Assembly (NCBI RefSeq): GCF_038004425.1
Contig: NZ_JBBORC010000001.1
Coordinates: forward strand, 3,315,001 to 3,379,000
Length of the DNA: 64,000 nucleotides
Source of the DNA: Solibacillus sp. FSL W7-1464
GTDB lineage: Bacteria; Bacillota; Bacilli; Bacillales_A; Planococcaceae
Direction of reading: 5' to 3'
How positions within the stretch are numbered: the stretch's first letter is position 1; each line of letters begins with the position of its first letter. Below the pieces are notes generated by a model. It was not told the origin of the DNA and ran no database searches. It was given only the letters and a program-made list of their open reading frames with translations. Shown one piece after another: positions 1-8,249 of the stretch. A program made the translations under genes and the position numbers.

Positions 1-840
1 GAAGATTGCTTCGTTTTTAGCAATAACCGCTTCCACCAGAATGAGCTCTCTTTCAATTAAGTATTCAACAAACACTTCCAAGTCCACAGAGTAATAACTC
101 AACTCCGGATGATCATGCAATTGCTGAATCGTCCATGAAGGTTGTGCAAGCATTGTCTCCAAAATATGTTGTGCCCCATCAGCAGTTCTGGAATTTATTA
201 AAAACTCACCGGCTAAAAATAACAACTCCAGACGCTTCTCAAGACTTTCGCTGCTCATAATCAATTCTTCATATAATTTATAAATTGCAGGATCATTGCG
301 TTTCACCTGGGCCCATACTGTCACTTCCGGATAATGCCCGCTATCGATAATCGATAATCTCCCTAAATGATGCAATGACGCAACTACATGATTGTACGCA
401 TCTAAATAATGACCATCTTCAAACAATTCTTTTCCTTCTTTATAACGGCGGATTAACTGGGCAAACTGGATACCTGTTTTTAATTTACGACCGAAGAACG
501 GGAACTCTTGCAATTCAGAACGCAGTTTATATAAAAACTCATTGCGGTCAAACATAACCTTCCCATGGAAAAGCCAATCAACCAACCGCTTATGCGAGCC
601 AATGAAAATCCATTTACGCAACCGTTCCTCCGTTAAAATATGCATCACCATTTTCGCTTCACCATATGAATAGTGTTTCGAATAAATAGGCTTATCGCTT
701 TCTTTCACAATAATTAAAAGAACCGAATCAAATGTATCGGTCATATTCTCAGCACCTTCGCGCTTGTTTATCAATATTACTCCAAGCGTTTCCGGCTGGC
801 TTGCACGTTCCTGATATATCGGTCTTAAAATATGTTCCAT
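1..840 (-). CDS. ygxA: YgxA-like nucleotidyltransferase-family protein (C-terminus outside window)
   Basis: An open frame begins at ATG 840 and runs without a stop to the left edge, so only the first 280 residues are present. A GGGGG ribosome site lies 6 nt upstream. The protein begins MEHILRPIYQERASQPETLG and has the mixed alpha/beta then helical make-up of the YgxA family (annotated nucleotidyltransferase-like, no proven substrate). Its place next to ygzB and perR matches B. subtilis, where ygxA precedes an rRNA operon; that operon could lie just left of this window. Function beyond family is not known. Confidence 0.75.
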   Translation of the reverse strand, partial: MEHILRPIYQERASQPETLGVILINKREGAENMTDTFDSVLLIIVKESDKPIYSKHYSYGEAKMVMHILTEERLRKWIFIGSHKRLVDWLFHGKVMFDRNEFLYKLRSELQEFPFFGRKLKTGIQFAQLIRRYKEGKELFEDGHYLDAYNHVVASLHHLGRLSIIDSGHYPEVTVWAQVKRNDPAIYKLYEELIMSSESLEKRLELLFLAGEFLINSRTADGAQHILETMLAQPSWTIQQLHDHPELSYYSVDLEVFVEYLIERELILVEAVIAKNEAIF

Positions 841-1096
841 TGTTATCCCCCTATAAAGTATACCTTCTATATAATGTCCGTGTAGATGCTGTAAGATAAA
901 TTAACTAATATTACGCCGATAAACTTCCAACATGCTGAAAGTCCATCATTTCCTTAAAATAAATAATAGCAATCCCGCTACTTTTTCTTTCGCCATTCAT
1001 TTATAAAAACCCTTCATTTTAACATTTTTATATAGTATTAGAGGATCTTTATAAGCCACCTAATTCTTTCCTGTCTACTAATTTATATCCAATTCA

Positions 1097-1105
1097 TGTT
1101 ATAGT
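1097..1105 (+). promoter_or_regulatory. Extended -10 promoter for ygzB
   Basis: TGTTATAGT gives an extended -10 (TG-n-TATAGT) 27 bp before the ygzB start. No good -35 is seen. Assignment is by motif only. Confidence 0.45.
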
Positions 1106-1131
1106 ATATTTTAGATTAGGAGGCAATTGAA

Positions 1132-1473
1132 ATGAAAAAATATAATAGTAAAATTAATAAGATCCGCTCTTTTGCATTATCCCTTATTTTCATCGGCTTC
1201 GTTATTATGTATGGTGCAATCTTTTTTAAAAATAACCAAATACTTGTATTAATCTTCATGACAATTGGACTTCTTTGTATCATCGGCAGTACAGCTGTTT
1301 ACGGCTGGATAGGATTGCTGTCTACAAAGGCTGTGCAAGTCGTCTGTCCGGAATGCGGGAAATGGACAAAGGTTTTAGGTCGCGTGGATATTTGTATGTA
1401 CTGCAATGAACCGCTTACTTTAGATCCTGCATTGGAAGGAAAAGAATTCAATCAAGAATACAATAAAAATTAA
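1132..1473 (+). CDS. ygzB: YgzB-like small membrane protein with zinc ribbon (UPF0295)
   Basis: 113 residues with two hydrophobic segments (about 10-32 and 38-60), then a C-terminal cytoplasmic part with paired cysteines (CPEC about residue 80 and CMYC about residue 95) that form a likely zinc ribbon. Length and layout match B. subtilis YgzB. A TTAGGAGG site sits 7 nt before ATG. It faces away from ygxA and toward perR, the conserved arrangement in Bacillales. The role is unknown. It has its own promoter and terminator. Confidence 0.8.
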   Translation: MKKYNSKINKIRSFALSLIFIGFVIMYGAIFFKNNQILVLIFMTIGLLCIIGSTAVYGWIGLLSTKAVQVVCPECGKWTKVLGRVDICMYCNEPLTLDPALEGKEFNQEYNKN

Positions 1474-1487
1474 ATGTCCAATAAGGG

Positions 1488-1525
1488 CTGGAGTAAAGGT
1501 GATTAAACTTTTACTCCAGTTTTTT
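1488..1525 (+). terminator. Terminator after ygzB
   Basis: Perfect 10-bp stem CTGGAGTAAA / TTTACTCCAG followed by six T. Confidence 0.85.
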
Positions 1526-1528
1526 GTA

Positions 1529-1563
1529 TAAAAAAAACCCAGCAACAACACCGTTACTAGGTT
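1529..1563 (-). terminator. Terminator after perR
   Basis: Read on the minus strand, AACCTAGTAAC pairs with GTTGCTGGGTT (two G-U pairs) and is followed by a T-run. It abuts the ygzB terminator, so the convergent genes each have one. Confidence 0.75.
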
Positions 1564-1569
1564 AAATTA

Positions 1570-2016
1570 TTATTGGACTTTTGTTGCGCCGACTGCAATA
1601 CAGTCAGGACATGTACCATAGACTTCTAAACGGTGCGAATTAACTTGAAAGCCCGTTACTTGCGAAGCAAACTGCTCCACTTCATTTAATCCGGGATAGT
1701 GGAAATCTACAATTTTACCGCAGCCATCACAGATCATGTGATAATGGTCGCCTGTTACAAAATCAAAACGACTCGCTGCATCCCCATAAGTAAGCTCTTT
1801 TACTAAGCCCACTTCACGAAAGACACGTAAATTATTATAAACTGTTGCTACACTCATATTAGGAAACTTATCGCAAAGCGCCTTGTATATATCATCAGCT
1901 GTTGGGTGAATCATACTTTGAATTAAATATTCCAAAATCGCATGACGCTGAGGAGTAATTCGTACACCAGTAGTCTTTAACGTGTCCAGCGCATCCTTTA
2001 AATGCAATTCAGACAT
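1570..2016 (-). CDS. perR: Peroxide stress regulator PerR (Fur family)
   Basis: 148 residues from ATG 2016. I chose this start over two upstream ATGs because GGGGTG is spaced 8 nt from it and because the numbering then matches B. subtilis PerR residue for residue. The regulatory-site ligands fall at His37, Asp85, His91, His93 and Asp104, and the structural zinc cysteines at 96, 99, 136 and 139. The N-terminal half is a winged helix and the C-terminal half dimerises. PerR represses peroxide-defence genes with bound Fe/Mn and is inactivated when H2O2 oxidises His37 or His91. The presence of Asp104 fits a true PerR sensor. A Per box overlaps its own start of transcription. Confidence 0.96.
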   Translation of the reverse strand: MSELHLKDALDTLKTTGVRITPQRHAILEYLIQSMIHPTADDIYKALCDKFPNMSVATVYNNLRVFREVGLVKELTYGDAASRFDFVTGDHYHMICDGCGKIVDFHYPGLNEVEQFASQVTGFQVNSHRLEVYGTCPDCIAVGATKVQ

Positions 2017-2049
2017 CGTCATGCACCCCTTTTCATACATATTATTAAT

Positions 2050-2064
2050 TTGTAATCGTTATAA
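2050..2064. promoter_or_regulatory. PerR operator (Per box) upstream of perR
   Basis: TTGTAATCGTTATAA matches the known Per box TTATAATNATTATAA at 12 of the 14 defined positions. It lies just downstream of the -10 and covers the predicted +1, the position expected for autorepression as in B. subtilis. Confidence 0.7.
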
Positions 2065-2066
2065 AT

Positions 2067-2096
2067 AGTGTAGCGAATTTGTCCATGCGTTGTCAA
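2067..2096 (-). promoter_or_regulatory. Sigma-A promoter of perR
   Basis: TTGACA (2091-2096) and TACACT (2067-2072) on the minus strand, 18-bp spacer. Confidence 0.7.
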
Positions 2097-2192
2097 CAAT
2101 TGCTTATTCCATTCAAAATAAAAGTATTCGATAAAAAAGCTAATTGAAAATGAAAACGATTAAAGGCTTATTCTTTCATCTAGCATTCTCAA

Positions 2193-3143
2193 TTAGTACC
2201 CTCGTAAAATATCCATTTTATTCTCTAAATCACGTTCCCCTTTCAGCCACTTTTGCAGACTTGGTTTGAAAATATCCAGACTGCGCTCCACATAACGTGA
2301 TGAATGACTTGAAAAATGCGGTGATAGTGTCACATTATCCAATTCCCATAGCGGGCTGTCTGCCGGTAATGGTTCGATTTCATAGACATCCAGTACGGCA
2401 TGCTCAATTAGCTCGTCTTGTAAAACCCCGACAAGAGTATCCGTTTCGACCAAGTCTCCTCGCCCGAAATTCATAAAGATGGCAGAACTTTTCATCAGTT
2501 CAAAATGCTCTCGAGTCAGCATATGTTTCGTTTCCTTTGTAGATGGCAGCATAGAAAGAATAATATCCGCTTTTGGTAACTGCTCTTTTAAATCATCCAG
2601 CTTATACGTTTCATTCATATACGGTGCTTCTTTGCCTGAACGATTGCAGCCAATTGTATGAACATCGAATGCCTGCAGTATACGTCCTACTTCTCCGCCG
2701 ATTGCACCCGGACCGATAATCAATGCTGTACTTCCATTTAACTCTGTCGGACGCGCCTTTTTATTCCATTCTTTCTTCTGTTGCTGCTCATAAATAAACG
2801 GCAATACACGTTTCAATGCTAAAATATGAGCTAAAATCGATTCAGTCATCGGCTTCTTATGTATACCGCGCACATTCGAAACAAGTATATTACGTTTCGC
2901 GATCGCTTCTGCCGGCATCTTCTCGATTCCAGCAGAAGCAACGAAAATCCATTGCAGTTTGTCTGCATGCTGTACATGCTCTTCTTTTAAATCTTCCCCA
3001 TAAGTTACTAAAACATCTGATTGAGCAAGTTTCTCCACATCCAGCTTCTTATCGAATAAAAAATCGGCTTGAGGAAACTGTGCCAAAAGCGGCTGCTTTA
3101 AATCCTCGCGCGGTTCAAATGTAAAATAAATCGTTACCATCAT
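2193..3143 (-). CDS. D-2-hydroxyacid dehydrogenase family protein
   Basis: 316 residues with the layout of the D-isomer-specific 2-hydroxyacid dehydrogenases. The Rossmann glycine motif GPGAIGGEVG is near residue 144. The catalytic Arg is in NFGRGDLVE (about 226), Glu in DVYEIEPLP (about 256), and His in LSPHFSSHS (about 275). It should use NAD(P)H to interconvert a 2-keto acid and a D-2-hydroxy acid; the substrate cannot be told. Tandem ATGs follow AGGGG, so either 3143 or 3140 may be used. It lies 20 bp after bcp on the same strand, so it probably shares bcp's transcript. It is not part of the B. subtilis perR cluster. Confidence 0.85.
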   Translation of the reverse strand: MMVTIYFTFEPREDLKQPLLAQFPQADFLFDKKLDVEKLAQSDVLVTYGEDLKEEHVQHADKLQWIFVASAGIEKMPAEAIAKRNILVSNVRGIHKKPMTESILAHILALKRVLPFIYEQQQKKEWNKKARPTELNGSTALIIGPGAIGGEVGRILQAFDVHTIGCNRSGKEAPYMNETYKLDDLKEQLPKADIILSMLPSTKETKHMLTREHFELMKSSAIFMNFGRGDLVETDTLVGVLQDELIEHAVLDVYEIEPLPADSPLWELDNVTLSPHFSSHSSRYVERSLDIFKPSLQKWLKGERDLENKMDILRGY

Positions 3144-3163
3144 AATTCCCCTTTGTGCACCTA

Positions 3164-3631
3164 TTAATTTGTGCGATTTTTTAAATAGTTTAACACATCT
3201 TCAATATGATTTTTCACCCGTACTTTACGCCACTCTTTTTCAACGATTCCCTCTTCATTGATTAAAAACGTTGAACGTTCAATACCCATATACTCTTTCC
3301 CAAAGTTTTTCTTCAACGTCCATACACCATATTTCTCAGCAACTTCATGGTTTTCATCGACTAATAATGAAAACGGCAATCCGTGCTTTTCAATAAACTT
3401 TGTATGTTTCGCTGCATCATCCAGACTCACACCTAAAATTACAGCATTCAAATCCGAGAAATCCTCATATTTATCGCGAAAGTCGCAAGCCTGTGTTGTA
3501 CAGCCAGGCGTTAAATCTTTCGGATAGAAATAAAGAATAACGTTTTTGCCTTTATATTCTTCGAGCGTAACCGTTTTCCCCTCTTCATTTTGCAATGTAA
3601 ATGCCGGTGCTTGTAAATTTTCTAATGTCAT
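3164..3631 (-). CDS. bcp: Thioredoxin-dependent thiol peroxidase Bcp
   Basis: 155 residues from ATG 3631; the upstream TTG in frame lies inside the TTGGAGGT ribosome site, so it is not the start. A thioredoxin-fold peroxiredoxin with the Bcp/PrxQ motif DLTPGCTTQACDF: peroxidatic Cys in PGC and resolving Cys five residues later. A downstream Arg (about 117) in GIERSTFLI is the conserved third catalytic residue. It reduces H2O2 and organic hydroperoxides using thioredoxin. It is B. subtilis YgaF by position, next to perR. It shares a short divergent promoter region with hemL. Confidence 0.93.
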   Translation of the reverse strand: MTLENLQAPAFTLQNEEGKTVTLEEYKGKNVILYFYPKDLTPGCTTQACDFRDKYEDFSDLNAVILGVSLDDAAKHTKFIEKHGLPFSLLVDENHEVAEKYGVWTLKKNFGKEYMGIERSTFLINEEGIVEKEWRKVRVKNHIEDVLNYLKNRTN

Positions 3632-3657
3632 GTGTATTACCTCCAAAATTTTCTTCT

Positions 3658-3686
3658 ATGATACAAAACAATGCCCGATGCTTCAA
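3658..3686 (-). promoter_or_regulatory. Sigma-A promoter of bcp
   Basis: Minus strand TTGAAG (3681-3686), 17-bp spacer, TATCAT (3658-3663). Its -35 is only 5 bp from the divergent hemL -35, so the two polymerases would compete. Confidence 0.6.
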
Positions 3687-3691
3687 TTTCT

Positions 3692-3721
3692 TTGGCGTTC
3701 CCTTTCATTACATACTACAAT
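3692..3721 (+). promoter_or_regulatory. Sigma-A promoter of hemL/gsaB
   Basis: TTGGCG (3692-3697), 18-bp spacer, TACAAT (3716-3721). Confidence 0.55.
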
Positions 3722-3765
3722 AGATAAGAAATCATTTCATGTAACCTATTTTGGAGGAATAAATT

Positions 3766-5052
3766 ATGAATCATACTAAATCTGAACAGCTTCATGCAGA
3801 AGCACTCGAACATATCGTCGGCGGGGTAAACAGTCCATCCCGTTCTTATAAAGCAGTAGGCGGCGGAGCACCTGTTGTCATGGTCCGCGGTAAAGGAGCA
3901 TACTTTTGGGATGTGGACGGTAATCGTTACATCGATTATTTAGCAGCCTACGGACCGATCGTTACAGGCCACGGCCATCCTCATATTGCAAAAGCCATCG
4001 CACATGCAGCAGAAACAGGCGTATTATTCGGTACACCGACAGAACATGAAATTAAATTTGCTAAAATGCTGAAAGATGCTATTCCTACATTGGATAAAGT
4101 GCGTTTTAACAACTCCGGTACAGAAGCCGTGATGACATGTGTACGTGTAGCACGCGCATTTACAGGCCGTACAAAAATTATTAAATTCGCCGGCTGCTAC
4201 CACGGACACTTCGACCAAGTACTTGTCGCTGCTGGATCAGGTCCAGCAACATTAGGTTCACCTGATTCTGCCGGTGTTCCCCATGCTGTCGCAACTGAAG
4301 TCATTACCGTACCTTTCAACAATAAGGAAGAATTTACATTAGCAATGGAAAAATGGGGCAATGATGTTGCGGGGATTTTAATCGAGCCAATTGTCGGCAA
4401 CTTCGGAATTGTAGAACCGCATAAAGGATTTTTGGAACATGTGCATGCACTGGCAAAAGAGTATGGTGCATTAACAATTCACGATGAAGTTATTACAGCT
4501 TTCCGTTTCCACTACGGTGCAGCACATACTATGCTCGGCTTAACTCCGGACTTAGTTGCAATGGGGAAAGTAATCGGCGGCGGTCTGCCAATCGGTGCAT
4601 ACGGTGGTCGTAAAGAAGTTATGGAAACAGTTGCTCCACTTGGCCCTGCATATCAGGCTGGTACTATGGCCGGAAACCCTGCAAGTATGCAAGCAGGTAT
4701 TGCATGTCTTGAAGTGTTGCAGCAACCGGGGATTTATGGAGAAATGGATCGCTTAGGTGCCCTTCTTGAAGAAGGTATTTTAGCTGCTGCCCAAAAACAT
4801 AATGTGACGATTACATTAAACCGTTTAAAAGGCGCATTCGCTATTTACTTCACTGATGTAAAAGTGGAAAATTACGAGCAAGCGGAAAATACGGACGGTG
4901 AAAAGTTCGGCCGCTTCTTCAAATTAATGTTATCTCAAGGCATCAACTTAGCCCCATCAAAATATGAAGCATGGTTCTTAACGACAGAACATACAGATGC
5001 AGACGTAGAAGAAACGTTAAAAGCAGTGGATTACGCATTTTCTCAACTATAA
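3766..5052 (+). CDS. gsaB: Glutamate-1-semialdehyde 2,1-aminomutase
   Basis: 428 residues, class III PLP aminotransferase fold. The motif DEVITAFRF contains the PLP-ring Asp, and [14 protein letters not shown] contains the Schiff-base Lys (about 267). It converts glutamate-1-semialdehyde to 5-aminolevulinate in C5 haem synthesis. By position beside bcp/perR it is the gsaB (HemL2) paralogue of B. subtilis, not the hemL of the hemAXCDBL operon. GGAGG lies 8 nt before ATG. It has its own promoter and a terminator. Confidence 0.93.
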   Translation: MNHTKSEQLHAEALEHIVGGVNSPSRSYKAVGGGAPVVMVRGKGAYFWDVDGNRYIDYLAAYGPIVTGHGHPHIAKAIAHAAETGVLFGTPTEHEIKFAKMLKDAIPTLDKVRFNNSGTEAVMTCVRVARAFTGRTKIIKFAGCYHGHFDQVLVAAGSGPATLGSPDSAGVPHAVATEVITVPFNNKEEFTLAMEKWGNDVAGILIEPIVGNFGIVEPHKGFLEHVHALAKEYGALTIHDEVITAFRFHYGAAHTMLGLTPDLVAMGKVIGGGLPIGAYGGRKEVMETVAPLGPAYQAGTMAGNPASMQAGIACLEVLQQPGIYGEMDRLGALLEEGILAAAQKHNVTITLNRLKGAFAIYFTDVKVENYEQAENTDGEKFGRFFKLMLSQGINLAPSKYEAWFLTTEHTDADVEETLKAVDYAFSQL

Positions 5053-5060
5053 TAACAACT

Positions 5061-5090
5061 GCCGCTATACATTTTATAGCGGCTTCTCTT
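5061..5090 (+). terminator. Terminator after gsaB
   Basis: GCCGCTATA / TATAGCGGC 9-bp stem followed by a weak T-rich tail (TTCTCTTC). Confidence 0.6.
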
Positions 5091-5121
5091 CATTGACTCT
5101 CCGAGAAAGGAGGAAAAGAAC

Positions 5122-6216
5122 ATGAAACTAGGTGCACGCGTTTTAAAAACGGGTGTTGCAATCGTTTTCGCTTTATTTTTAGCTCAAATACTGAATGTAC
5201 CTTCACCTGTGTTTGCTGCAATTGCTGCTGTTTTCGCAATCCAGCCTTCTATTTACCGCTCTTATCTTACAATTTTAGAGCAAATACAGGGTAATATAAT
5301 CGGCGCTACCGTTGCAGTCCTGTTCGGTCTCATCTTCGGACATCATATCGTGTCTGTCGGAATTGCGGCTATTATTGTACTTGGTATTATGATGAAGCTA
5401 AAGCTTGAAAAATCTGTATCCCTTGCACTTGTAACGATGATCGCCATTATGGAAGTACCGGGCGATGATTTTCTAATGTTCGGTTTAATCCGATTTAGTA
5501 CTGTTATGCTAGGCGTTTTTGCCGCTTTCGTTGTAAACTTATTGTTTTTACCGCCTAAATACGAAATAAAACTATTTAAAATGATCAACTCTGTCCAGGA
5601 TGATATCATTCGCTGGACACGTTTGGCCGTTCGTCAAGCTAGTGAACACACATCTACAAAAATGGCAGTAAATAAATTGCAGTCCCGACTAAATGAAATT
5701 GATACAATGTACGGTTTTTTCAAAGAAGAACGCAACTATTTCAGAAACCGGAAGTTTGTGAAAGCCAGAAAGCTTGTTATTTACCGTCAAATGTTATTAA
5801 CTTCGAAAAAGAGCTATGAGTTGCTCGTCCGTTTACACAAACATGAAAATGAGCTCGGAAAGTTACCTAGTAAATTTCAAGTAATTATTCAGGAACGTTT
5901 AGATTTCTTACTAACCTACCACGAACAACTGTTATTGAAATATACCGGGAAACTCAGGCCGGAACATTCAAAATGGACACGGCACGAAGAATATCTGCAA
6001 GGCAGTGAGCTAATGGAGCAGTTTATCAAACAGATTGCCCTTGCTCAGGAAGAGGCAGCGGAGGATGAGCAGTTTTCAAGCTACCATCTGCTTTATATTT
6101 TATCGCGGATTTTGGATTACGAGGAAAACCTGGAGCATCTGGATACATTGATCGTATCCTATCGCAGCTTCCATAGTGAAGAAAAAAACTTAGATCTGGA
6201 ATCAGAGTTCTACTAA
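5122..6216 (+). CDS. ygaE: YgaE-like aromatic acid exporter / FUSC-family membrane protein
   Basis: 364 residues. The first about 145 form four to five membrane helices (for example VAIVFALFLAQIL and SVGIAAIIVLGIMM). The rest is a charged, helical cytoplasmic domain rich in Lys/Glu with heptad spacing. This is the aromatic acid exporter N-terminal domain layout (DUF939 group). AAAGGAGG lies 8 nt before ATG. It follows gsaB exactly as ygaE follows gsaB in B. subtilis. The transported compound is unknown. Confidence 0.8.
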   Translation: MKLGARVLKTGVAIVFALFLAQILNVPSPVFAAIAAVFAIQPSIYRSYLTILEQIQGNIIGATVAVLFGLIFGHHIVSVGIAAIIVLGIMMKLKLEKSVSLALVTMIAIMEVPGDDFLMFGLIRFSTVMLGVFAAFVVNLLFLPPKYEIKLFKMINSVQDDIIRWTRLAVRQASEHTSTKMAVNKLQSRLNEIDTMYGFFKEERNYFRNRKFVKARKLVIYRQMLLTSKKSYELLVRLHKHENELGKLPSKFQVIIQERLDFLLTYHEQLLLKYTGKLRPEHSKWTRHEEYLQGSELMEQFIKQIALAQEEAAEDEQFSSYHLLYILSRILDYEENLEHLDTLIVSYRSFHSEEKNLDLESEFY

Positions 6217-6255
6217 ATAAAAAGAAGGTGTGCAATTTTCGCACACCTTCTTTTT
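6217..6255. terminator. Bidirectional terminator between ygaE and peptide transporter 1
   Basis: GAAGGTGTGC / GCACACCTTC 10-bp stem with A-tract on the left and T-tract on the right, serving both convergent units. Confidence 0.85.
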
Positions 6256-7144
6256 AACTTTTCATCTTCGGATCAAGCGCATCCCGCAGTCCGTCGCCCA
6301 TAAGATTAAAACCAATTACAGTCAGCATAATCGCAAGTCCCGGGAAAATCATTGCCCATGGTGCGTTCAGTAAAAACATCCGCGCATCCGCAAGCATTTT
6401 CCCCCACTCCGGCTGGGGCGCTTCTGCACCAAGTCCTAAAAACCCGAGTGCTGCCGCTTCGATAATCGCAGTCGCAATCGCCAATGTCCCCTGTACGATT
6501 ACAGGAGTCATCGAGTTCGGCAAAATATGTTTCCATAATATACGGGAGTTTTTCATACCGATTGCTCTGGCGGCATGAATATACTCTTCCTCTTTTATAC
6601 TCAGTACCCGCGACCGGATTAGTCGGCCGAAGTTCGGTATATTAATAACCGCGATCGCAATTAATGCGTTTTGCAATGATGGTCCTAAAATCGATACAAT
6701 GGCAATCGCCAATAATATACTTGGAAACGCAAGCATAATATCAAAGATCCGCGAAATAATCGTATCAACCCAGCGACCGTAGTAGCCTGCAATAATCCCC
6801 AAAAAACTTCCGGCAACTGCTGAGATTAGTACAGCCGATAAACCAACCGTCAACGAGATGCGGGCCCCATGCAAAATTCGCGAAAATATATCGCGACCGA
6901 GATCATCTGTTCCAAACCAGAAATCAGCAGATGGAGGCTGCAGACGCATACTTAAATTTTGCTCGTTTATACCTTGTGGTGCAAACAAAGGGCCTAATAC
7001 TGCCAGAAGCACAAAGAATAACACTATTGCACTTCCGAACAGCGCAGACTTGCTTTTCTTGAAATTCGTCCACGCCTCTTGCCACGGTCCCTTCACTCGT
7101 TCTTCTTCAATTCGCTGAACTTGATTTTGTATAATTTCAGCCAT
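6254..7144 (-). CDS. Peptide ABC transporter permease (OppC/DppC family), system 1
   Basis: 296 residues from ATG 7144, which has GAGGAGG 8 nt upstream; the longer frame starting at 7186 overlaps the upstream permease and lacks a site. An N-terminal cytoplasmic tail is followed by about six membrane helices. The EAA-type coupling loop is at EEEYIHAARAIGMKNSRILW. It forms the membrane channel with the OppB-like partner. Last gene of the D-F-A-B-C operon. Similar to the second OppC at 50175-51071 but clearly diverged. Confidence 0.9.
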   Translation of the reverse strand: MAEIIQNQVQRIEEERVKGPWQEAWTNFKKSKSALFGSAIVLFFVLLAVLGPLFAPQGINEQNLSMRLQPPSADFWFGTDDLGRDIFSRILHGARISLTVGLSAVLISAVAGSFLGIIAGYYGRWVDTIISRIFDIMLAFPSILLAIAIVSILGPSLQNALIAIAVINIPNFGRLIRSRVLSIKEEEYIHAARAIGMKNSRILWKHILPNSMTPVIVQGTLAIATAIIEAAALGFLGLGAEAPQPEWGKMLADARMFLLNAPWAMIFPGLAIMLTVIGFNLMGDGLRDALDPKMKS

Positions 7145-7160
7145 GCTATGCGCCTCCTCT

Positions 7161-8165
7161 CTAGTTGTATTTAATGCGCGAATCAATCACGGTATATAAA
7201 AGGTCAACAATCAGGTTGATCATCACGAATAAAAAGGCAACGATTAAAATACCTGACTGGATGACAGGATAATCGCGGAATCCTATCGCTTCGTATATAT
7301 AGCGCCCAATTCCCGGCCAGCTGAAAATCGTTTCCGTTAAAATAGCGCCGCCTAAAAGCATGCCTGTTTGCAAGCCGACCACTGTCAAAACAGGAATCAA
7401 CGCATTTTTCAATGCATGCTTATAAACAACGACGAACATTTTTTGACCTTTTGCCCGTGCTGTACGTACAAAATCCGAACGCATTACTTCCAACATGGAG
7501 GCTCTTGTCATACGTGCAATGATCGCCGTCGGAATCGTTGCAAGTGCAATGCCAGGTAATAATAAGTGCTTAAAAACAACAATAAATTGATCAAACCGGC
7601 CTTGCCATAATGTATCAATTAAGTAAAAGTGAGTAATTGCCATAACCGGATCCCGCACTTCTTCCCGTCCCGATGTCGGCAACCATCCCAGCTGAATACC
7701 GAATGCCCATTGCTCCATTAAACCTAACCAGAAAATCGGCATCGAAACACCGATTAAAGCAATCACCATCGCTAAGTAATCAAACCATGAATTTTGAAAC
7801 CATGCCGAAACAATCCCTGCATTTACCCCGACGATAATTGCAATAATCATCGCGAAAAATGCCAGTTCAAATGTAGCTGCTAAGTATGGCCACATTTCAG
7901 AAGAGATCGGCTGCCTCGTTCTTAATGACTCTCCCAAATCTCCCGTTACAATCCCTTTTAAGTAATCGAAATATTGAATATACCACGGATTATCCAGACC
8001 CAGTTTCAGGCGAAGTGCCGCGATTGCATCTGCAGTAGCTTGCTGTCCTAAAATGACTTGTGCCGGATCACCGGGAATGGCACGAATGATCAGAAATACT
8101 AAAAAGGTCATCCCGAGTAATACAGGTATTAAATGCAGTAGACGTTTGCCAATGTAGTGAAGCAT
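7161..8165 (-). CDS. Peptide ABC transporter permease (OppB/DppB family), system 1
   Basis: 334 residues from ATG 8165 (AAGGGG 8 nt upstream; the GTG three codons earlier overlaps that site). The N-terminal helix and LIPVLLGMTFLVFLIIR segment are typical of DppB. The EAA loop is at SDFVRTARAKGQKMFVVVYK, near residue 245. About six membrane spans. It overlaps nothing and ends 16 bp before the OppC start. A terminator-like hairpin stands between it and the binding-protein gene, so it is probably made at a lower level than that protein. Confidence 0.9.
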   Translation of the reverse strand: MLHYIGKRLLHLIPVLLGMTFLVFLIIRAIPGDPAQVILGQQATADAIAALRLKLGLDNPWYIQYFDYLKGIVTGDLGESLRTRQPISSEMWPYLAATFELAFFAMIIAIIVGVNAGIVSAWFQNSWFDYLAMVIALIGVSMPIFWLGLMEQWAFGIQLGWLPTSGREEVRDPVMAITHFYLIDTLWQGRFDQFIVVFKHLLLPGIALATIPTAIIARMTRASMLEVMRSDFVRTARAKGQKMFVVVYKHALKNALIPVLTVVGLQTGMLLGGAILTETIFSWPGIGRYIYEAIGFRDYPVIQSGILIVAFLFVMINLIVDLLYTVIDSRIKYN

Positions 8166-8204
8166 GCTCTTCACCCCTTTTATGAATGTATGTTTCTACT
8201 AGTT

Positions 8205-8235
8205 GAAAAAAAGGAGAGGAATATTCCTCCCCTTT
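8205..8235 (-). terminator. Intra-operon terminator/attenuator between oppA-like and oppB-like genes
   Basis: Minus strand: inverted repeat centred on GAGGAATATTCCTC, extended outward by further pairs after one mismatch, followed by seven T. It would drop transcription after the binding-protein gene. Confidence 0.65.
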
Positions 8236-8249
8236 CACTTAACTTTCTA

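Noticed and set aside
2131-2200. Terminator for the 2-hydroxyacid dehydrogenase gene
   Set aside because: CTAATTGA / TCAATTAG can pair but only over a loop of about 50 nt with no T-run.
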